Shown here: piece by piece, positions 20,029 to 29,107 of the stretch | How the letters are laid out: each line of letters begins with the position of its first letter | How positions within the stretch are numbered: the first letter of the stretch is position 1 | Origin: DAONJL01 sp035405645 [NCBI: bacterium] | GTDB lineage: Bacteria > JAGOBX01 > DAONJL01 | Direction of reading: 5' to 3' | Assembly (NCBI GenBank): GCA_035405645.1 | Contig: DAONJL010000006.1 | Coordinates: forward strand, 10,921 to 74,920 | Length of the DNA stretch: 64,000 bases | The notes under the pieces: model-generated | Seen by the model: the letters and a program-made list of their open reading frames with translations, nothing else | Database searches by the model: none | Told to the model about the DNA's origin: nothing | Program-made: the position numbers and the translations under genes

Positions 20029-20673
20029 ATGGATGAAAATAATACAAAAAAGGGAAGAGTAATAATAAATATCGAACGAAGAACATTAAAGATAATATTA
20101 TGGCTAAATTTATTTTTATTTATTGGCTTTTTTATTTTAGGTTTTTTTGTTGGTTCTACATTAAAAAGAAATAAAGAACCAAAAAAAGAAATAGTAAAGC
20201 AAAATAACGAAGAAATAAAAGTTGAACAAGAGAATAAAGAACCAATAAGAGAAAGTGATAAAATAACCGAAGAAAAAAAGATATCAAAAAAAGAAGAAAT
20301 CAAGAGTGAAACAGAAGAAAAAAAAGTAAATGAGCAGCGAGTGATAAGTAAAAAAAATGGAGAAACTAAAAAAGAAAAATTACCAGAAAAAATAGTAGTA
20401 GAAACAGGAAGAGAAAAAAATATTTCTAAAAAAGAAAAGTTATATACAATACAGGTAATGTCATTAAAAGATAAAATAGAGGCTGAGCATATAGTAAATT
20501 CCTTAAAAAATTTTGGTTGTGATGCAAGAATATATGAAGTTAAGTTACAAACAGGTATATGGTATAGAGTTAGAATAGGAAATTTTACAACAAAAGATGA
20601 AGCATTTAGAGAAGGAAAAAGATTAGAAGAGAATGGAATAATAAAATCTTTTTGGATTTCAGAAAGAGAATAA
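20029..20673 (+). CDS. SPOR domain membrane protein
   Basis: 214 residues: a short basic N-terminus, one membrane helix at about residues 20-41, a lysine/glutamate-rich spacer (about 45-130) and a C-terminal SPOR domain (YTIQVMSLKDKIEAEHIVNSL to WYRVRIGNF). SPOR domains bind denuded glycan strands at division septa, so the protein is probably anchored in the inner membrane with its SPOR domain in the periplasm. It resembles FtsN or DedD in layout only. A long open frame on the opposite strand is a composition artefact. Confidence 0.88.
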   Translation: MDENNTKKGRVIINIERRTLKIILWLNLFLFIGFFILGFFVGSTLKRNKEPKKEIVKQNNEEIKVEQENKEPIRESDKITEEKKISKKEEIKSETEEKKVNEQRVISKKNGETKKEKLPEKIVVETGREKNISKKEKLYTIQVMSLKDKIEAEHIVNSLKNFGCDARIYEVKLQTGIWYRVRIGNFTTKDEAFREGKRLEENGIIKSFWISERE

Positions 20674-20698
20674 ATTAAAAAATAAGGAAGGTGCTTAA

Positions 20699-21607
20699 AT
20701 GTCAGGTGGAGTATTAGTTGTTGGTTCAGTTGCACTTGATAGTGTAAGAACACCATTAGGCGAAGTAGAAAATGCATTTGGTGGAGCAGCAGTATATTTT
20801 TCGTTTGCAGCAAGTTTTTTTACAAAGCCATATATAATTGGAGTAATTGGAGAAGATATGCCCCAGGAAAATATAAATTTGTTAACTTCAAGAAATATTG
20901 ATATTAAAGGATTACAAAAAATAAAAGGTGGTCAAACATTTAAGTGGAAAGGTTATTATAGTTTTGATATGAATGAAGCAAATACATTAGATACACAACT
21001 AAATGTATTTGAAAAATTTTCACCTGAATTACCAGAAGAATATAAAAAAATAGAATATGTATTTTTAGCAAATATAGACCCTGAATTGCAAATGAAAGTA
21101 ATCGAACAGGTTAAAAAGCCGAAATTAATAGGTTTAGATACAATGAATTATTGGTTAAATTCCAAACGCGATGAATTATTAGAAGTAATAAAAAAAATAG
21201 ATTTAATAATAATAAATGATGCAGAAGCAAGAGATTTAGCAGGCGAAAAATATCTTTTAACAGCAGCAAAAAAGATTTTTATGCTTGGACCAAAATATGT
21301 AGTAATTAAAAAAGGCGAACATGGTGTTTTATTTTACAGTGAAGATGGAATAATTGTTTTACCTGCATATCCAACAGAATTAGTAAAAGACCCAACAGGT
21401 GCAGGTGATACATTTGCTGGTGCCTTTATGGGTTATATTGCTTCAAAAAATCAGTTAAATTTAAGCACAATAAAAAATGGTTTAATTTATGGAACTTTAA
21501 TGGCTTCCTTTACAATTGAAGATTTTAGCATTAATCGATTAAAAAATTTGAAGAATGAAGAATTAGAAAATAGATATAAAAAATATAAAGAGATGCTTAC
21601 AATTTAA
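20699..21607 (+). CDS. PfkB family carbohydrate/nucleoside kinase
   Basis: 302 residues. N-terminal VVGSVALDSVRTP and FGGAAVYFS (substrate-binding Gly-Gly) and the C-terminal PfkB signature DPTGAGDTFAGAF with the catalytic Asp. The substrate is not determinable; the sequence fits the branch of small sugar or adenosine-kinase-like proteins rather than 6-phosphofructokinase. AAGGAAGGTG lies just before the ATG. The receiver gene starts 15 bases after its stop. Confidence 0.88.
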   Translation: MSGGVLVVGSVALDSVRTPLGEVENAFGGAAVYFSFAASFFTKPYIIGVIGEDMPQENINLLTSRNIDIKGLQKIKGGQTFKWKGYYSFDMNEANTLDTQLNVFEKFSPELPEEYKKIEYVFLANIDPELQMKVIEQVKKPKLIGLDTMNYWLNSKRDELLEVIKKIDLIIINDAEARDLAGEKYLLTAAKKIFMLGPKYVVIKKGEHGVLFYSEDGIIVLPAYPTELVKDPTGAGDTFAGAFMGYIASKNQLNLSTIKNGLIYGTLMASFTIEDFSINRLKNLKNEELENRYKKYKEMLTI

Positions 21608-21622
21608 CAATTGGTGAAAAAT

Positions 21623-21988
21623 ATGGGTAAAAAAATTCTTATTATTGATGATATGAAAGTGATGAGGAATGTATTAAAACTTAATTTACAAAGATTAGGT
21701 TATGAAGTATTGGAAGCAGGCGATGGCGAAGAAGGTTTAAATATAGCAGAAGATGAAAAACCTGATTTAATTATTTCTGTTTTAATGATGCCCAGAATGG
21801 ATGGTTTAAAATTTGTTCAATTATTAAAAGCAAATGAAGATTTAAGATATATACCTATCATAATGTTATCAGCGGTTGACAAACAAGAAAAAGTATTAGA
21901 AGCAATAAAAGCAGGTGCAAGTGATTATATAATCAAACCCTATGAAACAACAGAACTAATCAAAAAGATAAATAAATATATAAAATAA
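21623..21988 (+). CDS. CheY-like single-domain receiver, phosphoacceptor Asp replaced by Val
   Basis: 121 residues from the ATG at 21623, preceded by TTGGTGA; a TTG at 21611 is less likely. A lone receiver domain with acidic pair Asp9-Asp10, MMPRMDG, the Ser of MLSAVD and the Lys of IIKPY all in place. The phosphoacceptor position is Val53 (GTT at 21779-21781) where PDLIILDVMMP-type sequences have Asp; one base change from GAT would explain it. As read, it cannot be phosphorylated at the usual site. It could be a phosphorylation-independent pseudo-receiver or carry a recent mutation or base error. Confidence 0.9.
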   Translation: MGKKILIIDDMKVMRNVLKLNLQRLGYEVLEAGDGEEGLNIAEDEKPDLIISVLMMPRMDGLKFVQLLKANEDLRYIPIIMLSAVDKQEKVLEAIKAGASDYIIKPYETTELIKKINKYIK

Positions 21989-22009
21989 GTTGTTGGGAGG
22001 AAAAAAATA

Positions 22010-22507
22010 ATGCAAAAATTAAAATTTAAAAAAGGAGATAAAATTATATGTGGAAAATATGGTGCAGGCGAAATCACAAGAGTTGGTTCTGAAAAAATTG
22101 ATAATAAAAAAATAGAGGTAATAGAATTAACTTTTATAAATAATGAAATGAAGATAATGATACCAGTAAATGAAATCGAAAATTCAGAAATAAGAGAACC
22201 TGTTTCAAAACCTACAATGTCAAAAATATTAAAATTTTTAAAAGGGCCAGTTCCTAAAAGTGTAATAAAAGAAATAAAAAATAAATATGAAGAATCACTT
22301 GAAAATATAGATAATTCAAATCCTAAAAATTTAGCAGAAATTATTGTTTATTTAACAAATAAAAATAGTTTAAAACCATTAAGTATTTCAGATAAAAGAT
22401 TTTTAAATCATGTTATATCAATGTTAGCAAGTGAAGTTGCTATTATTTATGAAATTACACAAAAAGAAGCAGAAGAGAAAATAAAAAATATTTTATCTCT
22501 AAAATGA
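22010..22507 (+). CDS. CarD/CdnL-type RNA polymerase-binding regulator
   Basis: 165 residues. The N-terminal RNA-polymerase-interaction (Tudor-like) domain begins FKKGDKIICGKYGAGEITRVG and includes the MIPVNEIE strand; the C-terminal two-thirds is helical, as in CarD and CdnL. These proteins stabilise open promoter complexes, mainly at rRNA and housekeeping promoters. A strong GGGAGG precedes the ATG, suggesting high expression. The stop overlaps the next start in ATGA. Confidence 0.88.
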   Translation: MQKLKFKKGDKIICGKYGAGEITRVGSEKIDNKKIEVIELTFINNEMKIMIPVNEIENSEIREPVSKPTMSKILKFLKGPVPKSVIKEIKNKYEESLENIDNSNPKNLAEIIVYLTNKNSLKPLSISDKRFLNHVISMLASEVAIIYEITQKEAEEKIKNILSLK

Positions 22508-23061
22508 GTAAATTCCTTGTTATTTTATATAATCTTTTTTTTATTAATCTTTTTTATAAATATTTTAAGAAAAAAAATTATTCAAATAATTTAAATAAAT
22601 TTTTACAAACCCAGAATATTATATTTAATAAACTTAAAGAAATTGATAATAATAAAGAAAAAAAAATTTATGTTATTTTTTTGAATAATTATAATAATGA
22701 AGTTTTATTTAAGATATTAGATTATTTTGAGAATAAATCATTTTTTAATGTGTTTAAATTTTCTTTATTAGATAATTCAAATCAATATTATTTACCACAA
22801 ATAATTGAATTCAAAGAAATAAAAAATTTTTTTGCTTTGCTCCAACCATCATTTATTTTTGATTTTTCTAATTTTATAAATATTAATATTTTTTTTCTAT
22901 GTAAAAAAAATAAAATCAAATATTATAAAATATATGACGAGAAAATAAGTCTATTAAAAAAATTTTTATTAAAATTATTTACAATTAAAACTTATAATTT
23001 TGATAATAAAGAATATCTTATAACAGAATTTAATAAGCAGTTCTATTATGACAGAAATTAA
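22504..23061 (+). CDS. Hypothetical protein, possibly a degenerate KdtA/WaaA N-terminal domain
   Basis: 185 residues, rich in Phe, Lys and Asn, with no motif I recognise firmly. The N-terminal hydrophobic stretch (KFLVILYNLFFINLFYKYF) and the order YLP, then LLQPSFIFDFSNFININI, then IKYYKIYDEKIS recall the N-terminal GT-B domain of Kdo transferase (YLPYDLP, PKLVLIMETELWPN, IPLVIANARLS). The catalytic Glu region is not kept and no C-terminal donor domain follows. It may be a remnant or an accessory protein. It overlaps both neighbours, so it is probably translated with the O-antigen ligase-like gene. Confidence 0.5.
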   Translation: MSKFLVILYNLFFINLFYKYFKKKNYSNNLNKFLQTQNIIFNKLKEIDNNKEKKIYVIFLNNYNNEVLFKILDYFENKSFFNVFKFSLLDNSNQYYLPQIIEFKEIKNFFALLQPSFIFDFSNFININIFFLCKKNKIKYYKIYDEKISLLKKFLLKLFTIKTYNFDNKEYLITEFNKQFYYDRN

Positions 23062-25162
23062 AAAAATCAGTTCATATTTTTTCATTCTCATTATCTTTAT
23101 TATAACTTATATTTTTTCCACAAAAACACGTTCAATTGTTGCTTTAAAAACATTATTGTTCTATTTTTTAATGATTATTTTTTTGTGTTATTTATTATTT
23201 TATTCTTTAATTAAGAAACAAGTTATTATATTAAAAATATCAGAAATTCATTTGCCTTTTTTAATATATTTTCTATATTCAATTATAAATTTAATTACAT
23301 TGCTTCAATATAAATATATTAATCTTATTTGGTGTAGTGCTGAATATATTTATAATATCCTTAATTATTTTTTATTATTAATTTTTATTTTTACTTTTAT
23401 TAATTCCTCACAAATAGAAATTAGAAAATATCTTTTAATAATTGTTTATTTATCAATTCTTCCAGTATTATTCGGTATATTACAACATTTTAATTTTTTT
23501 GAAAAAAATAATATTTATGTTTTTAAATTATTACCTGCTTCTGTAGCATCATCAACTTTTGGTAATAAAAATTTTTTTGCTGGTTATTTAATTATGATTA
23601 TTCCCTTATGTTTTTATTTTATATTTAGTGAAAAAAATAAAAAAAAAATAATAATCTTTACTTTAATTTTTTTTCTAAATTTTTTTGCATTAATAATTAC
23701 ATATACCAGAGGTGCGTATGTAGGCTTTTTTTCTGCTATTTTGCTAATATTAATTTTAAATATTAACTATTTTATCAAAAATTATAAATATCTTTTTTTA
23801 TCAGTAATTTTAATTTTTTTAATTCTAATTATTTTAATTTTTAATTTTGAATTATTACCAAGATTAAAAGAAGCAATAATTTCAATATTTTCATTTTCAA
23901 CAGGGACAAATTTAATGCGAGTTACAATTTATAAAAGTTTTTTTAGAGCAATTATTGCAAAGCCATTGTTTGGAGTTGGTGTTGGCACATTTCAATATAC
24001 AATGCCTTTTTTTAGAGATGAATTATTTTCATTAAAAGGAATGACAGTTAATGAAGACCATGCACACAATGAAATAATAGAGATAGGTGGAGAAGAAGGC
24101 ATAATTGGATTAGGCTTATTTTTATGGTTTTTTGTTATTATTTATTTTTTAGCAATAAAAAAAATAATCAAAACAAGAAATAATGAATTAAAAATATTAA
24201 TCATAAGTTTATTAGCAAGTATTACAGCATATTTTGTCCATAATTTATTTTCAATTGATTTACGAATTGTTTCAACATCAGTTCTTTTTTATTTTTTAAT
24301 TGGACTTATAATTTGTTTAATAAAAGAAAAAGAAATATCGATAAAAATCAATTATCAAAAAATTATGATAATAATCATAATACCAATTTCAATATATTTA
24401 TCTTATTTTTTATTTTCAATATATAAAGCACAAAAATTATTACAAATATCAACATCATATGAACGAAGTGATTCTGTTTTTATAGATGAAACAGGCAAAC
24501 ATTCAGAAAAAATAAGAAATGATAAATTGATAGAAATATATAAAAAAGTAATAGAAAATAATAAATATTGTTTAGATGCAAAATATAAATTAGCAAGTGC
24601 ATATTATAGAAATAATTATTTTGATGAAGCATTGAAAGAATATAAGGAAATATTATATTATGCACCGAGATATTGTCAGACCTTCTTTAATATTAGTTTA
24701 ATATATTTTATGAAAAAAAATAATGAACAAATAAATAAACGACGAAATTTATATGAAGCATTATATTATCAAATGCTTGCTGCTGATATGGAATTTAGTT
24801 CAAAAAATTTTAAACAATTATCATCTTTTTTTTATGAAGCCCAAAAAATAGAATTATCAATTTTATATTTAAAGAAAGCAATTAAATTAGATAGAAAAAA
24901 TACAGATTTATATAATATACTGGGTTTTAGATATTTTGAAAAGCAAGATTATATAAATGCATTAAATACATATTATCAGTTAATAAATTCAACAACAAAA
25001 AGAGATATAAATTATATTGAAGCATATAAAAATATTGGAGTAATATATTATTATTATTTAAAGAATAATGAAAAGGCAAAAATATATTTTGAAAAATATA
25101 TTGAATTAACAGAGAATGAAGAAGAAAAAATAAAAGTAAATAATTTATTAAAAATATTATGA
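23048..25162 (+). CDS. O-antigen ligase/polymerase family protein with C-terminal TPRs
   Basis: 704 residues. About 12 membrane helices span residues 1-460 with the Wzy_C features GNKNFFAGYLIMIIPL, TYTRGAYVGFF and GVGVGTFQYTMP, and the periplasmic loop ends in DHAHNEIIEIGGEEGIIG. The rest (about 490-704) is TPR-like. Such proteins join lipid-linked glycan to lipid A core, protein or another glycan. TPR-bearing members may be protein O-oligosaccharyltransferases; that is inference. It overlaps the hypothetical gene by 14 bases and pth by 4. Confidence 0.82.
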   Translation: MTEIKKISSYFFILIIFIITYIFSTKTRSIVALKTLLFYFLMIIFLCYLLFYSLIKKQVIILKISEIHLPFLIYFLYSIINLITLLQYKYINLIWCSAEYIYNILNYFLLLIFIFTFINSSQIEIRKYLLIIVYLSILPVLFGILQHFNFFEKNNIYVFKLLPASVASSTFGNKNFFAGYLIMIIPLCFYFIFSEKNKKKIIIFTLIFFLNFFALIITYTRGAYVGFFSAILLILILNINYFIKNYKYLFLSVILIFLILIILIFNFELLPRLKEAIISIFSFSTGTNLMRVTIYKSFFRAIIAKPLFGVGVGTFQYTMPFFRDELFSLKGMTVNEDHAHNEIIEIGGEEGIIGLGLFLWFFVIIYFLAIKKIIKTRNNELKILIISLLASITAYFVHNLFSIDLRIVSTSVLFYFLIGLIICLIKEKEISIKINYQKIMIIIIIPISIYLSYFLFSIYKAQKLLQISTSYERSDSVFIDETGKHSEKIRNDKLIEIYKKVIENNKYCLDAKYKLASAYYRNNYFDEALKEYKEILYYAPRYCQTFFNISLIYFMKKNNEQINKRRNLYEALYYQMLAADMEFSSKNFKQLSSFFYEAQKIELSILYLKKAIKLDRKNTDLYNILGFRYFEKQDYINALNTYYQLINSTTKRDINYIEAYKNIGVIYYYYLKNNEKAKIYFEKYIELTENEEEKIKVNNLLKIL

Positions 25163-25737
25163 TACGATTATTTGTTGGTTTAGGAAATTACGGTAAAAAA
25201 TATGAAAAAACACGGCATAATATTGGCTTTATGGTAATTGATAGTTATTTACAGAAAGAAAAAATATTAAAACCATTTGATAAATGTTCACTTTATCTTC
25301 TTTACAAAATTCCAAAAGAAAAAAATGATATTTATTTACTAAAACCATTAACATATATGAATAATAGTGGAATAGCAATAATAAATATACTTCAAAAATA
25401 TAATTTTCAAATTTCAGAAATACTTATAATATTAGATGATTTCAATCTACCATTTGGACAAATACGAATCCGGCGGAGTGGAAGCGATGGTGGACATAAT
25501 GGATTAAAAAGTATAATATATTCATTAAATACAGAAAAAATAAATAGATTAAGAATCGGAATAGGACAGCCACCAGAAAATATGATTAGTAGTGAATATG
25601 TTTTATCTGAATTTAAAAATAGTGAAATAAAAAAATTAGAAAATATATTTATAACAACAAATGAAATAATAGACTATTTAATAGAAAATAAAATTGAAAA
25701 TGGAATGAATAAGTTTAATAATAAAATTCAAGATTAA
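25159..25737 (+). CDS. pth: Peptidyl-tRNA hydrolase
   Basis: 192 residues. FVGLGNYGKKYEKTRHNIGF holds catalytic His20; YMNNSG, LDDFNLPFG and GGHNGLKSI are the other conserved blocks. It cleaves peptidyl-tRNAs released by abortive translation. Start in ATGA overlap with the ligase-like gene. It is the last gene of the plus-strand run; the next genes converge on it. Confidence 0.97.
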   Translation: MIRLFVGLGNYGKKYEKTRHNIGFMVIDSYLQKEKILKPFDKCSLYLLYKIPKEKNDIYLLKPLTYMNNSGIAIINILQKYNFQISEILIILDDFNLPFGQIRIRRSGSDGGHNGLKSIIYSLNTEKINRLRIGIGQPPENMISSEYVLSEFKNSEIKKLENIFITTNEIIDYLIENKIENGMNKFNNKIQD

Positions 25738-25787
25738 TGAGTTGATTTGATTAAAATCTTTGAAATGAAAAAGAGGGTTTGATTAGA

Positions 25788-26000
25788 TTAATTATCTTTA
25801 TCATATAAATTATCAATATCAATAATTTCTTCTTTTTTTATTTTACCAATATGCCCATCTTTAAAAGGAATTATAATATTGCCGTGAAATTTATTATTAA
25901 CTAATTCTCTTAAATAACAGAGAAAATCTTTGATTTTGCATTCTTCAATAAATTTACAATCCCAACAACCTTCTGTGCATTTACATCTTATTTGAGCCAT
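25788..26000 (-). CDS. Small Cys-rich protein of unknown function
   Basis: 70 residues with six cysteines in the first 28 (Cys6, 8, 12, 15, 21, 28; spacing CxC-x3-C-x2-C-x5-C-x6-C), then an acidic, hydrophobic tail. The pattern suggests zinc or Fe-S binding; I do not recognise the family. A near-perfect AAGGAGG lies 8 bases before the ATG, the best reason to call it a real, well-translated gene. It is the last gene of a minus-strand run, 26 bases after trpA. Confidence 0.75.
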   Translation of the reverse strand: MAQIRCKCTEGCWDCKFIEECKIKDFLCYLRELVNNKFHGNIIIPFKDGHIGKIKKEEIIDIDNLYDKDN

Positions 26001-26026
26001 AATATTTACCTCCTTACTCGAAAAAC

Positions 26027-26767
26027 TTAAATTAGTTCTTGCAAAAAATTTATGATTGTTTCTATTTTTCCAGTTGCGTTAAATCTTTTAATCATTTCAC
26101 TTGCAATAATTACTTTATCAGCACAATCTTTTAGTTTTACAATATCTTCTTTACTTTTTATGCCAAAGCCAACATAAACTTCTTTTTTAGTATTTAATTT
26201 TATTTCTTTTATTTTATCTTTTATGTGCTTATTAATAATAACTTTTTTTCCAGTCACACCAGTATAAGTAACAAAATAAATAAAACCAGTTGTTAATTTT
26301 GCTATTTGTTTTATTCTTTCAATTTCAGTTATAGGAGTAACTAAAAAGGTTATTTTTAAATTATGATAATTTATAAATTTTAAAAAATAATCTGCTTCTT
26401 CAATTGATAAATCAGGTATAATAAAACCATATAAACCAGCATTTATTGCATTTTTAAAAAATTTTTTTATTCCATATCTAATTATAGGATTAACATAAGT
26501 CATCGAGTATAATTTTATTTCATTATTAAAATTTTTTATTTCTTTAACAAAAGAGAAGTATTTATCAAAATTAATAATATTATGTGAAAGAGTATAAGTA
26601 GCGGTTGCTTGAATAATTGGACCATCAGCCAGAGGGTCAGAAAAAGGATAACCAATTTCCATAATTTCAGTTTCTTTAGATAACTCTTTACATATTTTTA
26701 ATGATGTTTCAAAATCAGGATAACAAAACATCCAATAAGGAACAATATAATTAAATTTTTTAAACAT
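26027..26767 (-). CDS. trpA: Tryptophan synthase alpha chain
   Basis: 246 residues. The signature EIGYPFSDPLADGP carries the two catalytic residues, Glu37 and Asp48 (equivalent to E. coli Glu49 and Asp60), followed by GLYGFIIPDLSIEEA and FIYFVTYTGVTG. It releases indole from indole-3-glycerol phosphate and passes it to TrpB. No other trp gene is near; it sits behind the phosphatase/kinase fusion, so the pathway genes are scattered. Slightly shorter than usual (about 260-270). Confidence 0.95.
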   Translation of the reverse strand: MFKKFNYIVPYWMFCYPDFETSLKICKELSKETEIMEIGYPFSDPLADGPIIQATATYTLSHNIINFDKYFSFVKEIKNFNNEIKLYSMTYVNPIIRYGIKKFFKNAINAGLYGFIIPDLSIEEADYFLKFINYHNLKITFLVTPITEIERIKQIAKLTTGFIYFVTYTGVTGKKVIINKHIKDKIKEIKLNTKKEVYVGFGIKSKEDIVKLKDCADKVIIASEMIKRFNATGKIETIINFLQELI

Positions 26768-26793
26768 AAGTGTTTTTGGAAGAGTAATTAATA

Positions 26794-27909
26794 TTAGAAA
26801 ATTTTTTTAATCATTGTAATTTCATTTCCTTTATCATTAAAAAAAACTTTATCCATATATGATTTAATAATGAAAATTCCTCTACCACTTTCTTTTAATA
26901 AATTTTCATCTTTTGTTGGGTCAGGTAAATTATTATAATCAAAACCTTCACCTTCATCACGAATACGAATTAGAAAAGTTCCATTCTCTTTTTTATATTC
27001 ATAAAAAATAATGATTTTTTTTGTTATGTCTTCTTTATTACCATGAGAAAACGCATTTATAGCTGCTTCTTGAATTGAAATAATTAAATTAGTTAGTGTT
27101 GCAACATCAATATTAAGATGTCTAAAATAAATTTCTAAAAACTTGATAAAATTCATTATTTCATCAAGTGTATGAAGGCAAATATAATTATCTTTAATTT
27201 CAAATAAGAGAGTAAGAAAATTAGAAGTAGTATTTTTTTTATTTATAAAATTATCAGATAATTTTTTTAATAAATCTTTTGAATACAAATTATTGTTTTC
27301 TAATAAAAAATTTTTTATATCATTTAATGAAAAGTTTTGATTCAAAAAGCCATTAGTGAAAAAAAATAATTTATCGTTTAAATCTAAATATACTTCTTTT
27401 AATTCATATTCACTGTTATTTTTCAAATTTATAATATTTCCATTAGTTTTTAATGATTCAATTTTATTTGATTTATTTTTGATTAATAAAATTTCAGGAA
27501 AGCCAGCGGTTGAATATAAAAGTTTTTTAGTAGAATTATCATAAATACCACAAAAGAAAGAAATAAAAAAATCAGGTAAAATAATATCAACAAATTTAGA
27601 ATTCAGAATAGATAAAATAATATTGGGAAATCTATAATTATTAATAAAATTTCTTAAAAAAATTTTAAGAAGATTAACAATAAAAAGAGAATAACAACCA
27701 TTTCGACTTACATCTGCCACATAAAAAAAGTATTTATTATTTTCTAAAAGAATAAAATCAAAGTAATCAGTAAAATAACCAGTTGAATGAACATAATCAG
27801 AAAAAACATCAAGACCGATTAATTTTAATTCATTTGGCGGGAAAAATTTTTCTTGTAAATTTTTAAAAATATCAAAATCAGAATATAAATTTAAAAATTC
27901 TATATCCAT
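26794..27909 (-). CDS. Fused PP2C-like phosphatase and anti-sigma-factor kinase (RsbU-RsbW type)
   Basis: 371 residues. Residues 1-235 or so follow the SpoIIE/RsbU PP2C fold: FTDYFDF (first metal Asp), YVADVSRNG, FFCGIYD and TAGFPEILLI. Later metal positions are lost: TDG is TNG and the terminal Asp pair is SN, so activity may be weak or absent. Residues 240-371 are an RsbW/SpoIIAB-like HATPase_c domain with N-box QEAAINAFSHGN, G1 DEGEGFD and ESGRGIF. Such fusions act in partner-switching control of sigma factors. No antagonist STAS protein or sigma factor is adjacent. Confidence 0.82.
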   Translation of the reverse strand: MDIEFLNLYSDFDIFKNLQEKFFPPNELKLIGLDVFSDYVHSTGYFTDYFDFILLENNKYFFYVADVSRNGCYSLFIVNLLKIFLRNFINNYRFPNIILSILNSKFVDIILPDFFISFFCGIYDNSTKKLLYSTAGFPEILLIKNKSNKIESLKTNGNIINLKNNSEYELKEVYLDLNDKLFFFTNGFLNQNFSLNDIKNFLLENNNLYSKDLLKKLSDNFINKKNTTSNFLTLLFEIKDNYICLHTLDEIMNFIKFLEIYFRHLNIDVATLTNLIISIQEAAINAFSHGNKEDITKKIIIFYEYKKENGTFLIRIRDEGEGFDYNNLPDPTKDENLLKESGRGIFIIKSYMDKVFFNDKGNEITMIKKIF

Positions 27910-27914
27910 AAATA

Positions 27915-29105
27915 TTAATCACGCCAATGAAAATCAGGGTCAAATAAATCCTTATATTTTTCTAATAAATAAGCATCAGTCATTCCAGCAATATAATCGC
28001 AAATAATTCTATTAATTGAAGAATTCTTTTTTAATTCAGGGTCAAGTTGTTCAATAAAAGATTTTGGCAATAATTTAGGATTTTTTTTATATCTATCATA
28101 AACACTTAAAATAAAATATTTTGCTCTATCATTCATTTTTACAACAACAGAGCTTTCATATAAAAATTTATATAAATAACTTTCTATTTCTTTTAATTTT
28201 TTATCACAATCAGGTGATAAAGCAATTATTTGTTCTTTTCTATTTAATGAAATTACTTCATCAAAACTTTTTAAATTCATTCTTTTTATGTTTTTTAAAC
28301 TTGTTTCAATTACATCATCAATAAGTTTTTTTAATAACAAACTTTTGCATCTGTAAAAGAAATCTTTTTCATTCAAATTATAATTAAAATAAGTGTGTCT
28401 AACAGAATCAGTAATTTCACGCCATAAAGAGCAATGTTCTTCAATATGTTTTAAAGATAATATTTGTTCACGAATACCATCTTCTAAATCGTGTGTATTA
28501 TAAGAAATTCTATCAGCAACAGAAACGATTTCAGTTTCAATAGTAGAATTTCTTTTTAAAAATTCTTGATTTATTTTTCCTGGTTTATCATAGCCTGTTT
28601 TATGTTTAATTATTCCTTCTCTTGTAGCAAAAGTAAGATTTAAACCTGAATGTTCAGGAAATCTTTTTTCAATATAATCAACTACTCTTAAACTTTGTTC
28701 ATTATGTTCAAAACCACCTTCATCAGACATTATGCTATTTAATGTATATTCACCAGCATGGCCAAAAGGAGCATAACCTAAATCATGAGCTAATGAAATT
28801 GCTTCGCATAATTGTGAATTCATACCTAATACTTGTGAGATAGTGCGAGATAATTGTGCAACTTCAAGAGAATGAGTTAATCTCGTCCTATGCATATTAT
28901 TTCTGTTGTAGATAAATACCTGTGTTTTATATGCTAATCTTCTAAAAGAAGAAGCATATAAAATTCTATCTCTATCTCTTTCAAAATTAGAGCGTGTTTT
29001 ATCTTCATTTACCTTATATTTTCGTTTTTCTGATTCTTCATCTTTAACTGCTAAGGGAGATAAATATTCTTTATAAATTTGATTAAATGTTTTTAAATTT
29101 TCCAT
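27915..29105 (-). CDS. dgt: dGTP triphosphohydrolase-like HD protein
   Basis: 396 residues. HD-superfamily metal sites are visible as THSLEV (His) and AHDLGYAPFGHAGE (His-Asp), with a third Asp in IVSADRISYNTHDLED-type sequence (here VADRISYNTHD). FERDRDRILYASSFRRLAYKTQVF near the N-terminus is typical of the type 2 dGTPase-like family. It converts dNTPs, usually dGTP, to deoxynucleoside and triphosphate. It lies between the isopropylmalate-synthase-like gene and the phosphatase/kinase gene with 2- and 5-base gaps. Confidence 0.93.
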   Translation of the reverse strand: MENLKTFNQIYKEYLSPLAVKDEESEKRKYKVNEDKTRSNFERDRDRILYASSFRRLAYKTQVFIYNRNNMHRTRLTHSLEVAQLSRTISQVLGMNSQLCEAISLAHDLGYAPFGHAGEYTLNSIMSDEGGFEHNEQSLRVVDYIEKRFPEHSGLNLTFATREGIIKHKTGYDKPGKINQEFLKRNSTIETEIVSVADRISYNTHDLEDGIREQILSLKHIEEHCSLWREITDSVRHTYFNYNLNEKDFFYRCKSLLLKKLIDDVIETSLKNIKRMNLKSFDEVISLNRKEQIIALSPDCDKKLKEIESYLYKFLYESSVVVKMNDRAKYFILSVYDRYKKNPKLLPKSFIEQLDPELKKNSSINRIICDYIAGMTDAYLLEKYKDLFDPDFHWRD

Positions 29106-29107
29106 AA

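Noticed and set aside
19890-20813. Open frame of 307 codons on the minus strand
   Set aside because: Lies opposite the HDOD, SPOR and PfkB genes, has a low-complexity Phe/Ser/Leu composition and no ribosome binding site; a shadow of A+T-rich coding sequence.
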